Made by a program: the position numbers and the translations under genes. From assembly GCF_021390575.1 (NCBI RefSeq), contig NZ_JAJEJQ010000001.1:2084501-2148500 (forward strand): a stretch of DNA of 64,000 nucleotides, read 5' to 3'. The stretch is from Paraburkholderia adhaesiva (GTDB lineage Bacteria > Pseudomonadota > Gammaproteobacteria > Burkholderiales > Burkholderiaceae). The notes beneath the pieces are model-generated. The model had not been told where the DNA came from. It searched no databases and saw only the letters and a program-made list of their open reading frames with translations. Positions 41,200-51,997 of this stretch are shown in pieces. Numbering within the stretch: the stretch's first letter is position 1; every line of letters starts with the position of its first letter.

Positions 41200-43263
41200 A
41201 TGTCCATCCGCTACCCTTTACTCAATCGCGAGCTGGGCATTCTGGGATTCAACGAGCGCGTGCTCGCGCAGGCGGCTGACCCCGCCGTCCCGCTGCTCGA
41301 ACGTTTGCGCTTCATTTGCATTACCAGCAGCAATCTCGACGAGTTCTTTGAAATCCGCATGGCCGGGCTTCAGGAGCAGATGCGTGATAACCCTGGCGCG
41401 CTCTCGCCCGATGGCATGTCGCTACAGCACGTCTACGACCTCGTGGTCGAGCGTGCGCAGCGTCTCGTGCATCGCCAGTACGTCATGCTGCACGAGACCG
41501 TGCTGCCCGCCCTCGAACAGGAAGACATTTTTTTCCACGGTACCGACGACTGGAACGAGGCCCAGACCGCCTGGGCGCGCAAGTACTTCGTCGACGAACT
41601 GCTGCCCGTCCTCACGCCAATCGGACTCGATCCCGCGCACCCATTTCCGCGCGTGCTTAACAAGAGCCTGAATTTTGTCGTCGAGCTCGAGGGCAAGGAT
41701 GCCTTCGGCCGGCAGGCCGTCATGGGCATCGTCCAGGCTCCGCGCGCGCTGCCGCGACTCGTGCGCATGCCGCAGGAGTTGTCAGGCTTCCAGTATGGCT
41801 TCGTGCTGCTGGGGGCGCTGTTGCAGCGCTTCGTCGGCGAGCTGTTTCCCAACCTCGTCGTGCGCAGCTGCAACCAGTTCCGTATCACGCGAAACAGCGA
41901 ACTCTTCGTCGATGAGGACGAAATCACGAATCTGCGCGTTGCGCTGCAAGGTGAATTGCCGGCGCGACACCTCGGCAACGCGGTGCGGCTCGAAGTGTCC
42001 GCCGCGACGCCGGCGCATATCGTGAAGCGTCTGCTCGACGAGAGCGGGCTCAGCGAAAAGGACTGCTATTACGTCGACGGCCCCGTGAATCTCGTGCGCC
42101 TCATGCACTTGCCCGAGCTGGTGGACCGCCCCGAGCTGAAATTCGTGCCGCACGTTCCGACCATTCCGGCACGCGTTGCAGCGGGCAGCAACATGTTCGA
42201 CGTGATCGATCAGGGCGATGTTCTGCTGCACCATCCGTACGAAAGCTTCCAGCCTGTGCTGGAACTGCTCCTGCAGGCTGCGAATGATCCGAGCGTCGTC
42301 GCGATCAAGCAGACCATCTACCGCACGGGCACCGACTCACCGCTGATGGACGCGCTCATGCAGGCCGCGCGCAACGGCAAGGAAGTCACCGTGGTGGTGG
42401 AACTGCTCGCGCGCTTCGACGAAGAAACGAACATCAACTGGGCCTCACAACTGGAAGCAGTGGGCGCGCACGTGGTCTACGGCGTGGTCGGCCACAAGTG
42501 CCACGCGAAGATGATGCTGATCGTGCGCCGCGTGCCGGTGAACGGCCGCACGGTGCTGCGCCGCTACGTCCACCTCGGCACGGGCAACTATCACCCGCGT
42601 ACCGCACGTCTCTACAGCGACTTCGGGTTGATGACGTCCAAGCCGACGATCTGCGAAGACGTGCATCACGTGTTCCAGCAATTGACCGGCATCGGCGGCG
42701 AACTGCAACTTCACGAACTGTGGCAGTCGCCGTTCACGCTGCACCCGAAGGTCATCGAGTCGATCCGGGCCGAAGCCGAAGCTGCGCGCGCTGGCAAGAA
42801 GGCGCGCATCGTCGCGAAGATGAACGCGCTGCTCGAACCCACCGTGATCGACGAGCTTTACGAGGCGTCACAGGCTGGCGTGAAGATCGACCTGATCGTG
42901 CGCGGCGTCTGCTCGCTGCAGCCGGGCGTGCCAGGGCTCTCCGAGAACATCACGGTGCGCTCGATCGTCGGCCGCTTCCTCGAGCATCACCGGATCTACT
43001 ACTTCTACGCGGGCGGCGAGGAAAAAGTCTATCTGTCGAGCGCCGACTGGATGGATCGCAACCTGTTCCGGCGCGTCGAGGTGGCCTTCCCGATCGACGA
43101 CCGGCGCCTCAAGCGTCGCGTGATCGCCGAAGGCCTTTCGACCTTCCTCGGCGACAATCAGGCGGCGTGGCTCATGCAGAGCGACGGCCACTATCGCCGC
43201 CGCCGCGCGGGCAAGGCGATACGCAATGCACAGATGAGCCTGCTGTCGAAGTTCTGTCCGTGA
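41200..43263 (+). CDS. ppk1: Polyphosphate kinase 1
   Basis: A 687-aa Ppk1, which builds polyphosphate from ATP. The start MSIRYPLLNRELGILGFNER is typical. Catalytic histidine segments are GVVGHKCHAKM (about residue 430) and the region HLGTGNYHPRTARLYSDFG. The C-terminal VKIDLIVRGVCSLQPG and SSADWMDRNLFRRVE motifs complete the phospholipase-D-like fold. An open extension of 19 codons upstream has no ribosome site. Divergent from ppx, which degrades its product. Confidence 0.94.
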   Translation: MSIRYPLLNRELGILGFNERVLAQAADPAVPLLERLRFICITSSNLDEFFEIRMAGLQEQMRDNPGALSPDGMSLQHVYDLVVERAQRLVHRQYVMLHETVLPALEQEDIFFHGTDDWNEAQTAWARKYFVDELLPVLTPIGLDPAHPFPRVLNKSLNFVVELEGKDAFGRQAVMGIVQAPRALPRLVRMPQELSGFQYGFVLLGALLQRFVGELFPNLVVRSCNQFRITRNSELFVDEDEITNLRVALQGELPARHLGNAVRLEVSAATPAHIVKRLLDESGLSEKDCYYVDGPVNLVRLMHLPELVDRPELKFVPHVPTIPARVAAGSNMFDVIDQGDVLLHHPYESFQPVLELLLQAANDPSVVAIKQTIYRTGTDSPLMDALMQAARNGKEVTVVVELLARFDEETNINWASQLEAVGAHVVYGVVGHKCHAKMMLIVRRVPVNGRTVLRRYVHLGTGNYHPRTARLYSDFGLMTSKPTICEDVHHVFQQLTGIGGELQLHELWQSPFTLHPKVIESIRAEAEAARAGKKARIVAKMNALLEPTVIDELYEASQAGVKIDLIVRGVCSLQPGVPGLSENITVRSIVGRFLEHHRIYYFYAGGEEKVYLSSADWMDRNLFRRVEVAFPIDDRRLKRRVIAEGLSTFLGDNQAAWLMQSDGHYRRRRAGKAIRNAQMSLLSKFCP

Positions 43264-43314
43264 TTGCGCCGCGCCGCTTCGCGCGGCGATCGAAGCTCGA
43301 AGCTCGAAGCAAAC

Positions 43315-43346
43315 AAAAAGGCCGCGCAGATTTGCGCGGCCTTTTT
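43315..43346. terminator. Bidirectional terminator between ppk1 and phoR
   Basis: AAAAAGGCCGCGCA-GATT-TGCGCGGCCTTTTT, symmetric in A and T runs, so it can stop transcripts from both sides. Confidence 0.93.
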
Positions 43347-43370
43347 CTTGCCCTCGCCGTCCGTCGACGA

Positions 43371-44684
43371 TTAAGCCGGCGTCGGCTGCCGGCGCGCCGT
43401 GCGCGCGGCCGGGAATCGCACCGTGAACGTGCTGCCCCGCCCTTCCTCGCTCTTCACGTCGAGCACCGCGTCGTGGCGCTGCAGCACGTGCTTGACGATC
43501 GCGAGGCCGAGGCCCGTTCCACCCGTGTCGCGCGAACGGCTGCGATCGACGCGATAGAAGCGCTCCGTGAGGCGCGGTATGTCGGCCGCCGGAATACCCA
43601 GCCCGCTGTCCGTCACCGAGAACACCGCGCAATTGTTTTCGGCGCGCCACGACAGATGCACGGTCCCGCCTTCGGGGGTGTAGCGCACTGCGTTGGTCGC
43701 AAGATTGCCGAGCGCGCTCAACACCTCCGTCTCCGAGCCAGTCACGCTCAGGCTGTCGTCAAAGTCCGCCGTGATGCGATGATGTCCGCCGGAGAGATTC
43801 TCGGCGTCTTCGCGCACGTGACACAGCACCGCCCGCATATCGACCATCTGGTTGCTCTGGACTCGCGCCTCGCCTTCGAGCTGCGCGAGCACCAGCAGAT
43901 CCGTCACGATGTGGCGCATGCGTGAGGCCTGCTGCTCCATCAGTTCGAGGTAGCGTGCGCGCTCGCTTTCGGACAGCGGCAGTTCCCGCATCGTCTCCAG
44001 AAAACCCGATAGCACCGTGAGCGGCGTCTTCAGTTCGTGCGAGACGTTCGCGACGAAGTCGCGGCGCATGGCGTCGGTTCGCTCGAGTTCGGTGATGTCC
44101 TGAGTCAGCACGAGCTTGCGGTTGTCGCCGTACGGAAACACCTGGACCGAAATGACGTTCTGCCGGCTGCTGCCCATGCCACGCATGATCAGCATCTCTT
44201 CGTAACGGTTCGAATTCAGGTAGCGCACGAAGTCGGGCTGGCGCACGAGGTGCGTGATGTGCTGGCGCAAATCGCGCCTCGCGTCGAGCCCGAAGTGCTG
44301 TTCGGAAATCGCGTTGCACCACTCGATCTGGTCGTGATCGTCGAGCATGGCGACGCCGTTGGGCGACGCCTGGATCGCCTGGATGAAACGCGAGTGCTGC
44401 TGCTCGACCTGGCGCACCTGGGCGTGCCAGCGCTTCGCAAGCTTGTGCAGACGATAGTAGATTTCGCCCCATACGCCGGGGGCGCTCGGCACCTCGCCGT
44501 AGACCGGCGCATCAAGCAGATGCCATAGGCGCTGCTTGTGAAACGTACTGAAGAAGAGCTGCACGAGCAGTATGCAGACAGCCAGCGCCAGCGCAAACTT
44601 CACGCCGAACAGCGCACCGATTCCCGCGCACACGAGCGCGAGCAGTACAAGCGAAACAATGGAGCGCGCCCAGATGATGTTCAT
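43371..44684 (-). CDS. phoR: Phosphate regulon sensor kinase PhoR
   Basis: A 437-aa membrane histidine kinase. Two hydrophobic segments lie in the first 45 residues, a PAS domain follows (about 100-190: FIQAIQASPNGVAMLDD), then the phospho-acceptor box FVANVSHELKTPLTVLSG (His near 220) and the ATPase motifs NLATNAVRYTPEGG, DSGLGIP and GGTGLGLAIVKH. It senses phosphate supply through PstSCAB-PhoU and controls PhoB. Last gene of the pst-pho cluster. Confidence 0.95.
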   Translation of the reverse strand: MNIIWARSIVSLVLLALVCAGIGALFGVKFALALAVCILLVQLFFSTFHKQRLWHLLDAPVYGEVPSAPGVWGEIYYRLHKLAKRWHAQVRQVEQQHSRFIQAIQASPNGVAMLDDHDQIEWCNAISEQHFGLDARRDLRQHITHLVRQPDFVRYLNSNRYEEMLIMRGMGSSRQNVISVQVFPYGDNRKLVLTQDITELERTDAMRRDFVANVSHELKTPLTVLSGFLETMRELPLSESERARYLELMEQQASRMRHIVTDLLVLAQLEGEARVQSNQMVDMRAVLCHVREDAENLSGGHHRITADFDDSLSVTGSETEVLSALGNLATNAVRYTPEGGTVHLSWRAENNCAVFSVTDSGLGIPAADIPRLTERFYRVDRSRSRDTGGTGLGLAIVKHVLQRHDAVLDVKSEEGRGSTFTVRFPAARTARRQPTPA

Positions 44685-44811
44685 GTTCCTGCTTGTCGAA
44701 GATAACCCGTCCGAACCAGGCGCGACATGGACCTGTTAGCGACGCGCGGGCGGCCCGGAATCCACCCGGAGGCGCGCCGCGGCATGCGGCGCGCTTGAGT
44801 GCAACGGTGCG

Positions 44812-45519
44812 TCAGGCGCTCTTGGCGAGACGATAGCCGCTACCGCGCACGGTCTCGATCATAGCATCGCACCCCGCCGGCTTAAGCGCGGCACGCAGAC
44901 GCTTGATGTGCACATCCACAGTCCGCTCTTCGACGAACACGTGGTCTCCCCAGACCTGATCGAGCAGTTGCGTGCGGCTGTGCACGCGCTCCGGGTGAGT
45001 CATGAAGAAGTGCAGCAGGCGGAACTCGGTCGGACCGAGGTCGAGCTTGATCTCATTTCCCTGCGCATGCGCGGCCACGCGGTGCGTGGCGGGATCGAGC
45101 TTGAGACCGTTGATTGCGACGACGTCCTCGGTGAGCTGCGGCGCGCGGCGACGCAACACCGCCTTGATGCGCGCCATCAGCTCCTTCGGCGAAAACGGCT
45201 TCGTCACGTAATCGTCCGCGCCGATTTCGAGGCCGAGCACCTTGTCCTGCTCGTCGCCGCGGGCGGTCAGCATGATGATCGGAATATGCTTCGTGCGCTC
45301 GTTGTTGCGCAGATCGCGCGCGAACGAAACACCCGACTTGCCCGGCAGCATCCAGTCGAGCAGGATGAGATCGGGCAGCACGTCGCTGATGAGATTCTGC
45401 GCCTGCTCCGCGTTATACGCGCGGATCGGACAATGACCCGCGTGCTGCAGATTCACCGAAATCAGCTCGGAGATGGCGGGCTCGTCTTCGATGACAAGAA
45501 TGCTGCTAGGCATCGGCAC
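44812..45519 (-). CDS. phoB: Phosphate regulon response regulator PhoB
   Basis: A 235-aa OmpR-type regulator. The receiver has acidic EDEP, phospho-acceptor Asp in LILLDWMLPGKSG (about residue 55) and Lys in KPFSPKEL. The winged helix at the C-terminus has GPTEFRLLHFFMTHPERVHSR and RTVDVHIKRLRAALKP. It binds PHO boxes such as those before pstS. Start either 45519 or 45513 (MPMPSS). Between phoU (23 bases) and phoR. Confidence 0.95.
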   Translation of the reverse strand: MPMPSSILVIEDEPAISELISVNLQHAGHCPIRAYNAEQAQNLISDVLPDLILLDWMLPGKSGVSFARDLRNNERTKHIPIIMLTARGDEQDKVLGLEIGADDYVTKPFSPKELMARIKAVLRRRAPQLTEDVVAINGLKLDPATHRVAAHAQGNEIKLDLGPTEFRLLHFFMTHPERVHSRTQLLDQVWGDHVFVEERTVDVHIKRLRAALKPAGCDAMIETVRGSGYRLAKSA

Positions 45520-45542
45520 CTCTTGATCTTATAAGCGGGTAA

Positions 45543-46247
45543 TTAGCTCAGCGCTTCGCGTTCGAGCGCGTCGCGCGACTTGTGGCGCACGTCGGTGCCC
45601 TTCACGATGTAAATGATGAACTCGGCGATGTTCTTCGAATGATCGCCGATCCGCTCGATCGCCTTCGCGATGAACAGATAGTCGAGCCCGACCGAAATCG
45701 TGCGCGGATCTTCCATCATGTACGTCACGAGCTTGCGAACGAATGCGCGGAATTCTTCGTCGATCGCCTTGTCGTCGCGCACGATCTGCGCGGCGGCCAC
45801 GGTGTCGAGACGCGCGAATGCATCGAGCGCGCGGCGCAGGATCGAGACGGCCATCTCGCCGGAGACCTTGATCTCGGCGATGTTCACACTGCGCGACGCG
45901 CCGTCTTCCATCAGGCGCTTCGTGCGCTTGGCGATTTTTTCGGCTTCGTCGCCGGCGCGCTCCAGGTTCGTGATGGTCTTCGAAATCGCGAGCAGGAGGC
46001 GCAGGTCACGCGCGGCCGGCTGGCGACGCGCGATGATGTTGCTGCACTCCTCATCGATCTCGACTTCCATCGTGTTGAGGCGGTCTTCGGTCACGATCAC
46101 GCGATCGGCGGCAGCTGCGTCGAAATCGTTCAACGCCTGCATCGCCGTGATGATCTGCGATTCGACGACGCCCCCCATTTCGAGGACCTTCGACGACACG
46201 AGGTTCAGATCGGCGTCGAACTGGCTGGACAGATGTTTGTCGGACAT
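45543..46247 (-). CDS. phoU: Phosphate signalling protein PhoU
   Basis: A 234-aa all-helical PhoU with two repeats of the three-helix unit. Acidic metal-binding segments DEECSNIIARRQPAARDLR and KAIDEEFRAFVRKL are seen. It links the PstSCAB transporter to PhoR and dampens the regulon when phosphate is ample. 19 bases after pstB. Confidence 0.95.
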   Translation of the reverse strand: MSDKHLSSQFDADLNLVSSKVLEMGGVVESQIITAMQALNDFDAAAADRVIVTEDRLNTMEVEIDEECSNIIARRQPAARDLRLLLAISKTITNLERAGDEAEKIAKRTKRLMEDGASRSVNIAEIKVSGEMAVSILRRALDAFARLDTVAAAQIVRDDKAIDEEFRAFVRKLVTYMMEDPRTISVGLDYLFIAKAIERIGDHSKNIAEFIIYIVKGTDVRHKSRDALEREALS

Positions 46248-46266
46248 GTCGGGCTCCCTGCAACAA

Positions 46267-47124
46267 TCAGCCGAAGCGGCCAGTGATGTAGTCTTCCGTT
46301 TCCTTGCGGACCGGCTTGATGAAGATCTTCTCGGTATCGCCGAATTCGATCAGCTCGCCGAGGTACATATATGCAGTGTAGTCCGAGCAACGCGCAGCCT
46401 GCTGCATGTTGTGGGTAACGATCACCACCGTGTAGTCGCTCTTGAGTTCCGCGATCAGCTCTTCGATTCGGCCCGTCGAAATCGGGTCGAGCGCCGAGCA
46501 CGGCTCGTCGAGCAGCAGCACTTCCGGACGGATCGCGATGCCGCGCGCAATGCACAGACGTTGCTGCTGGCCGCCCGAGAGGCCGTAGCCGCTCTGGCCG
46601 AGCTTGTCCTTCACCTCGTTCCAGAGCGCCGCCTTCGTGAGCGCCCACTCGACGCGGTCATCCATTTCCGGCCGCGACAGCTTCTCGAACATTTTCACAC
46701 CGAACGCGATGTTGTCATAAATCGACATCGGGAACGGGGTCGGCTTCTGGAACACCATGCCGATGCGCGCGCGCAACAGCGAAATATCGCGCTTCGAGGT
46801 CAGCAGGTTTTCGCCGTCCATGACAATCTGGCCCTCGGCGCGCTGCTCCGGATAGAGCGCGTACATCTGGTTGAACGTACGCAGCAGCGTGGACTTGCCA
46901 CAGCCCGACGGGCCGATGAAGGCCGTCACCTTGCCTTCGGGAATGTGCAGGTTGATGTTCTTCAGGGCGTGGTACTTGCCGTAGAAGAAGTTCAGATCCT
47001 TCACCTCGATCTTCGGCGTGCCGAGCGCCTGCACGTTGGCACTCTGGGCGGGATCCACAGGTTGAAAACCCGGGGCGGACGATGCCCGGCCGGCCGGGTT
47101 GATTTGACTTTCTGCCATGTTCAT
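46267..47124 (-). CDS. pstB: Phosphate ABC transporter ATP-binding protein PstB
   Basis: A 285-aa ABC ATPase. Walker [10 protein letters not shown], the PstB-specific [15 protein letters not shown], signature [14 protein letters not shown] and Walker [14 protein letters not shown] are all seen. A 35-residue N-terminal extension rich in Ser, Ala and Pro precedes the domain. It powers high-affinity phosphate import with PstA and PstC. Confidence 0.96.
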   Translation of the reverse strand: MNMAESQINPAGRASSAPGFQPVDPAQSANVQALGTPKIEVKDLNFFYGKYHALKNINLHIPEGKVTAFIGPSGCGKSTLLRTFNQMYALYPEQRAEGQIVMDGENLLTSKRDISLLRARIGMVFQKPTPFPMSIYDNIAFGVKMFEKLSRPEMDDRVEWALTKAALWNEVKDKLGQSGYGLSGGQQQRLCIARGIAIRPEVLLLDEPCSALDPISTGRIEELIAELKSDYTVVIVTHNMQQAARCSDYTAYMYLGELIEFGDTEKIFIKPVRKETEDYITGRFG

Positions 47125-47139
47125 CGGATGACTCCGCCC

Positions 47140-48036
47140 TTACTTATTCGAAAATACCGTGCGCGCGAGGATGTTCAACCCCAGCACGCCCAGCGTAATC
47201 AGGAAAACACCGGCCCACGCGAGCGACTGCCACTGCGCAAACGGGCTCATCGCGAACTTGAAGATCGTGACCGGGAGGTTCCCGATCGGTTGATTCATGT
47301 CCACCGTGAAGAACTGGTTCGACAGCGCCGTGAAAAGCAGCGGTGCCGTCTCGCCTGCGATACGGGCAATCGCGAGCAGCACACCCGTCACGATGCCCGC
47401 GACCGACGCCTTCAGCGTGATCGACAGGATCATCTTCCATTTCGGCGTGCCGAGCGCAATGGCCGCTTCGCGCAGCGCATTCGGCACGAGCTTCAGCATG
47501 TTTTCGGTCGTGCGGATCACGATCGGAATCTGCAGGAGCGCGAGTGCAATTGCGCCCGCCCACCCGCTGAAGTGCCCCATATGGGCGACGATGAGCGCGT
47601 AGACGAACAAGCCCACGACGATCGACGGCGCCGACAGCAGGATGTCGTTGATAAAACGCGTCACGGATGCGAGCCAGCTGCGCTGGCCGTATTCCGCGAG
47701 ATAGATGCCCGCCATGATGCCGATCGGCGTCCCGACGAACGTCGCGACACCGACGAGCATCAGGCTGCCGACGATCGCGTTGGCTAGACCGCCGCCGTCG
47801 GTATTGGGCGGCGGCGTCGACTGCGTGAACAGCTCCACCGAGAGACCACCGATACCGAGCGAAAGCGTCGTATAGAGAATCCACACGAGCCAGAGGAGGC
47901 CGAACGCCATCGCGGCGAGCGACAACGTCAGGGCAATCGCGTTGGTCACGCGGCGGCGGTGCTGCAGCCTGCCGCGCATCTTTTCCAGTTCTGGGCCGTA
48001 AATGGCGCCCGGAATCTTCATCAGCGGCTCGCTCAT
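47140..48036 (-). CDS. pstA: Phosphate ABC transporter permease PstA
   Basis: A 298-aa permease with about six membrane segments and the EAA-type cytoplasmic loop [20 protein letters not shown]. The start overlaps the pstC stop by 4 bases, showing coupling. It forms the channel with PstC. Confidence 0.95.
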   Translation of the reverse strand: MSEPLMKIPGAIYGPELEKMRGRLQHRRRVTNAIALTLSLAAMAFGLLWLVWILYTTLSLGIGGLSVELFTQSTPPPNTDGGGLANAIVGSLMLVGVATFVGTPIGIMAGIYLAEYGQRSWLASVTRFINDILLSAPSIVVGLFVYALIVAHMGHFSGWAGAIALALLQIPIVIRTTENMLKLVPNALREAAIALGTPKWKMILSITLKASVAGIVTGVLLAIARIAGETAPLLFTALSNQFFTVDMNQPIGNLPVTIFKFAMSPFAQWQSLAWAGVFLITLGVLGLNILARTVFSNK

Positions 48037-49019
48037 CGTGCGCCCTCCGATTTTTCGAGGCGCAGCAGAAGCAGCTTCGAGATCGAGAGCACGATGAACG
48101 TGATCACGAACAGGATGAGGCCGAGTTCCATCAGCGCGGCGGTGTGCAGGCCAGGACTTGCTTCGGCGAACTCGTTTGCGAGCGCCGAAGTAATGCTGTT
48201 GCCGGGCGAGAAGAGCGATACGTTGTCGAGCAGGTTCGTATTGCCGATCACGAACGTGACGGCCATCGTCTCACCGAGCGCGCGACCCAGACCGAGCATG
48301 ATGCCGCCGATCACACCGGTCTTCGTGAACGGCAGAACGATTTTCCACATGACTTCCCACGTCGTGCAGCCAATGCCGTAGGCCGACTCCTTGAGCAGCA
48401 CGGGCGTGACTTCGAACACGTCGCGCATGACCGAAGCGATGTACGGAATGATCATGATCGCGAGAATCACGCCCGCGCACAGGATGCCGATACCGATCGG
48501 CGGCCCCGCCACCAGCGCGCCGATGATCGGCATACCGCCGAGCACCGCCTGCAACGGCTTCTGGAACCACTGCGCGAAGATGGGCGCGAACACGAGCAAG
48601 CCCCACATGCCGTACACGATCGACGGAATGGCGGCCAGCAATTCAATGGCGATGCCGAGCGGACGACGCAGCCACGCCGGCGAAAGCTCGGTGAGAAAGA
48701 GCGCAATGCCGAAGCTCACAGGCACAGCGATGATGAGTGCGATGATCGAGGTGGCGACCGTGCCATAGATGGGCACGAGCGCGCCGAACTGATCGCTGGG
48801 CGGATCCCAGTCGGCAGTCCAGAGGAATGCGAGGCCGAACTTCTGGATCGACGGCATCGACTCGACGATCAGCGACACGATGATGCCGCCGAGCAGCAGC
48901 AACGTGACGATGGCGGCAAGGCGCGTAAGGCTGCCGAAAATGACGTCGCCTGCCGGACTCGGCGCTTTCTGCTGCGCTTCGCTGCCGGGCGGATTCGATA
49001 CGAGCGGGGCGTCGGACAT
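48033..49019 (-). CDS. pstC: Phosphate ABC transporter permease PstC
   Basis: A 328-aa permease with about six membrane segments and the loop [21 protein letters not shown] chose MSDAPL (ATG at 49019); a TTG five codons upstream (49034) is an alternative, and neither has a strong ribosome site. 180 bases after pstS, with a strong hairpin in the gap. Confidence 0.93.
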   Translation of the reverse strand: MSDAPLVSNPPGSEAQQKAPSPAGDVIFGSLTRLAAIVTLLLLGGIIVSLIVESMPSIQKFGLAFLWTADWDPPSDQFGALVPIYGTVATSIIALIIAVPVSFGIALFLTELSPAWLRRPLGIAIELLAAIPSIVYGMWGLLVFAPIFAQWFQKPLQAVLGGMPIIGALVAGPPIGIGILCAGVILAIMIIPYIASVMRDVFEVTPVLLKESAYGIGCTTWEVMWKIVLPFTKTGVIGGIMLGLGRALGETMAVTFVIGNTNLLDNVSLFSPGNSITSALANEFAEASPGLHTAALMELGLILFVITFIVLSISKLLLLRLEKSEGAR

Positions 49020-49146
49020 GGTGACCAGTTTCAAGATGCCGTTCGCCCAAAGGGCTCGCGGCGGTCATGCAGTCTGAGACTGCAAACCGCCCGCCTGCCG
49101 GTCTTGCAACCGAACGACGGGCGGCGGATCTCACACTAACGAACGA

Positions 49147-49178
49147 ACGGGCCGCGCGCTCAACGCGCGACGGCCCCG
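49147..49178 (-). terminator. Hairpin between pstS and pstC (likely attenuating)
   Basis: CGGGCCG-C-GCGC pairs with GCGC-G-A-CGGCCCCG around a TCAAC loop. There is no T-run on the minus strand, so it more likely stabilises the pstS mRNA 3' end or partly stops transcription than ends it, which would make PstS more abundant than the membrane parts. Confidence 0.5.
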
Positions 49179-49199
49179 TTTTGCCAGCTTCAGCCTTTC

Positions 49200-50231
49200 T
49201 TATTCTGCGAGAGACTTACCAGCGGCGTCCTTCACCTTCTCTTTCCACTGCGTCTTGATTTCGCTCACGACAGCCGGCGGCAGCGTGATGTAGTCGAGAT
49301 TGTCAGCTGCAGCGGAGCCGTTCTTGAACGCCCAGTCGAAGAACTTCAGCGTTTCCTTGCCCTCATCCGCCTTGTCCTGCGCGGTGTGCAGCAACACGAA
49401 GGTCGCACCGACGACCGGCCATGCCTGCTTGCCCGGCTCGTTGGTCAGGATCTGGTAGAACGACTTCTTCCAGTCTGCGCCGGCAGCGGCGGCCTTGAAC
49501 GTGTCGGTATCCGGCTGAACGACAGTGCCCGACTCATTCTTCATGGCAGTGTAGACCATGTGGTTTTGCTTGGCGTATGCCCATTCGACATAGCCGATCG
49601 CGCCCGGCAGACGCTGCACGAAGGCTGCGACGCCGTCGTTGCCCTTACCACCCGTGCCGGTCGGCCAGTTCACGGTCGTGCCTTCGCCAACCTTGGTCTT
49701 CCACTCGGGGTTGACCTTCGAGAGGTAGTTCGTCCAGATGAAGCTGGTGCCCGAACCATCGGCGCGGCGAACCACGGCGATGTCGAGATCCGGCAGCTTG
49801 ACCTTCGGGTTCAGGGCGACGATGGCCGGATCATTCCACTTCTTGATCTTGCCGAGATAGATGTCGCCGAGCACTTCGCCCGACAGCACGAGTTCACCAG
49901 CCTTCACGCCCGGCACGTTGATTGCCGGCACCACACCACCGACCACCGTCGGGAACTGGAAAAGACCTTGCTTGGCCAGTTCGTCGTCCTTCAGCGGAGC
50001 GTCGGAGCCCGCGAAGTCAACCGTCTTGGCGACGATCTGCTTGATACCGCCCGACGAGCCGATACCTTGATAGTTCACCTTGCCGCCGCCCGACTTTTGA
50101 TAGGCGTCCGCCCATTTCGTGTAGATCGGTGCTGCGAAGGTGCTGCCCGCTCCAGTGATGTCGGCGGCTTGCGCTGCGATCGCGAAGAGCGCGCCAGCAA
50201 CGCCAGCGAACACGGTGTGCATCAATTTCAT
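49200..50231 (-). CDS. pstS: Phosphate-binding periplasmic protein PstS
   Basis: A 343-aa binding protein with a signal peptide ([24 protein letters not shown], cleavage likely after AQA). Phosphate-binding loops [26 protein letters not shown] and [15 protein letters not shown] are seen. ATG at 50231 follows TGGAGGCC; the earlier in-frame start lies in the PHO box region. First gene of pstSCAB-phoUBR. Confidence 0.96.
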   Translation of the reverse strand: MKLMHTVFAGVAGALFAIAAQAADITGAGSTFAAPIYTKWADAYQKSGGGKVNYQGIGSSGGIKQIVAKTVDFAGSDAPLKDDELAKQGLFQFPTVVGGVVPAINVPGVKAGELVLSGEVLGDIYLGKIKKWNDPAIVALNPKVKLPDLDIAVVRRADGSGTSFIWTNYLSKVNPEWKTKVGEGTTVNWPTGTGGKGNDGVAAFVQRLPGAIGYVEWAYAKQNHMVYTAMKNESGTVVQPDTDTFKAAAAGADWKKSFYQILTNEPGKQAWPVVGATFVLLHTAQDKADEGKETLKFFDWAFKNGSAAADNLDYITLPPAVVSEIKTQWKEKVKDAAGKSLAE

Positions 50232-50289
50232 GTGGCCTCCAGGTCCAGGGTGTATGCCGTTAAACGACACCGCGAAGCTTAGGGGCTCT

Positions 50290-50330
50290 CTGTGACAGTA
50301 CCGTGACTATTCATGAAACAGCTGTGACAG
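50290..50330 (-). promoter_or_regulatory. Tandem PHO boxes before pstS
   Basis: On the minus strand CTGTCACAGCTGTTTCAT (complement of 50313-50330) and AGTCACGGTACTGTCACAG (complement of 50290-50308) are two PhoB boxes side by side, 60-100 bases before the pstS start. Confidence 0.85.
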
Positions 50331-50615
50331 TCTGATTACGGCTGAAAGGCTTGGAGGAATGAATGAACGATACGCTTGCTTCATAGCCGTTGCGGCGCGC
50401 GTGGCAAGCGTTTGCGAAACGTTCGGAAGGGCGTGACGGGATTCGGGCGGCGTGAAAAAGCGCGGCCCAGGCGGACCGCGCTTTGCCATTTTCGAAAGCG
50501 TGCGGAAAGGAACCTGAGGATCCCCTCGAATCGCAGGGCGATTCAGTTCAACGCAGGCGAAACCCGCACGCCAGGGGCGCACCGCCGCGCCCGCAGGGCT
50601 CGCCTTTCGGCTGAC
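50331..50615. other. Intergenic region between pstS and glmM
   Basis: No gene seen. GCGCGGCC-CAGG-CGGACCGCGC (near 50459-50482) is an imperfect hairpin followed by TTTGCC. It may end the glmM-side transcript in part. Confidence 0.35.
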
Positions 50616-51968
50616 TCAGGCGATCGAGCGTGTGACGGTCTCGGCGATCGCTTCTGCGTGGTGAACGGCATCGCGCTCCTCGCGGGCCTCGACCATTACG
50701 CGCAGCACCGGCTCCGTGCCCGAGGCACGAATCAGCACGCGGCCCTTGCCCTCGAGTTCCGCCTCGGCCTTGGCGATCGCCTGTTGAATGGCCGGTTGGC
50801 CCTTCCAGTCGGCGCCCTGCGCGATACGCACGTTGATCAACTTCTGCGGGAACAGCGTCACGCCGTCGAGCAGTTCGGCAAGCGTGAGTCCGCTGCGCTT
50901 CATCGCCGCGAGCACGAGCAGCGCCGAGACAATGCCGTCGCCGGTCGTGTGCCGGTCGAGCGAGAGGATGTGCCCGGAGCCCTCGGCGCCGAGCGCCCAG
51001 CCGTGCTCGCGCAGCCGTTCGAGCACATAACGGTCGCCAACGGCCGCGCGCACGAACTTCACGCCGAGACGCTCGATGGCCTGTTCGACCGCGAGGTTCG
51101 TCATCAGCGTACCGACCGCGCCTTCCACCTTCCCCTCGGTCGCGATACGGTCCTTCACGAGGATGTAAAGCAGTTGGTCACCGTTGAAGAGGCGGCCTTT
51201 CGCGTCGACTACCTGAAGGCGGTCGGCGTCGCCGTCCAGCGCGATGCCGACATCGGCATGATTCGCCCGCACGGCGCGCACGAGCGCGTCCGGCGCGGTC
51301 GCGCCGACACCGTCGTTGATGTTGAAGCCGTTCGGCGAAACGCCGATTGGAATCACGTCCGCGCCCAGCTCATGAAACACATGCGGCGCGATATCGTAAG
51401 CAGCGCCATTGGCGCAATCAACGACGAGCTTCAACCCACGCAGGTTGTAGGGCTGCGGGAACGTGCTTTTGCAGAACTCGATGTAGCGGCCGCGCGCGTC
51501 ATCGAGACGCCGCGCCCGGCCGAGTTGCTCGGACGGCGCGCAGTCGAGCGCCAGTTCCAACTGTTCCTCGATCTGTGATTCGACCTCGTCGGGCAGCTTG
51601 TTGCCGTCGGCTGAAAAGAATTTGATCCCGTTGTCGTAGAACGGATTGTGCGACGCGCTGATCACGACGCCCGCAGCAAGCCGCAACGCGCGCGTGAGGT
51701 AGGCGATGCCGGGCGTGGTCATCGGGCCCGCCAGCATGACGTCGATACCGGCCGCCGAAAGCCCGGCTTCCAGCGACGCTTCCAGCATGTAGCCGGAGAT
51801 GCGCGTGTCCTTGCCGATGAGCACCGCGGGACGCGGGCCCGAATCCGTTGCGGAACCCGCAAGGACCTTGCCGGCCGCGTAGCCGAGGCGCAGCACGAAA
51901 TCCGGCGTGATCGGCGCCGAGCCAACCTTGCCGCGAACCCCATCCGTTCCGAAATAACGACGGCCCAT
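50616..51968 (-). CDS. glmM: Phosphoglucosamine mutase
   Basis: A 450-aa enzyme that converts glucosamine-6-phosphate to glucosamine-1-phosphate for peptidoglycan and [19 protein letters not shown] opens it, the phosphoserine loop is [15 protein letters not shown] (near residue 105), the metal loop DGDADRLQ, and [14 protein letters not shown] binds substrate phosphate. Start at 51968 with AAAGGA upstream; a longer frame enters folP. 29 bases after folP. Confidence 0.96.
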   Translation of the reverse strand: MGRRYFGTDGVRGKVGSAPITPDFVLRLGYAAGKVLAGSATDSGPRPAVLIGKDTRISGYMLEASLEAGLSAAGIDVMLAGPMTTPGIAYLTRALRLAAGVVISASHNPFYDNGIKFFSADGNKLPDEVESQIEEQLELALDCAPSEQLGRARRLDDARGRYIEFCKSTFPQPYNLRGLKLVVDCANGAAYDIAPHVFHELGADVIPIGVSPNGFNINDGVGATAPDALVRAVRANHADVGIALDGDADRLQVVDAKGRLFNGDQLLYILVKDRIATEGKVEGAVGTLMTNLAVEQAIERLGVKFVRAAVGDRYVLERLREHGWALGAEGSGHILSLDRHTTGDGIVSALLVLAAMKRSGLTLAELLDGVTLFPQKLINVRIAQGADWKGQPAIQQAIAKAEAELEGKGRVLIRASGTEPVLRVMVEAREERDAVHHAEAIAETVTRSIA

Positions 51969-51997
51969 CTTCCGATTCCTTTCCTGGAGTGTTCTGT

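Noticed and set aside
45700-47787. 695-codon plus-strand frame
   Set aside because: Antisense to phoU, pstB and pstA, all clear genes.
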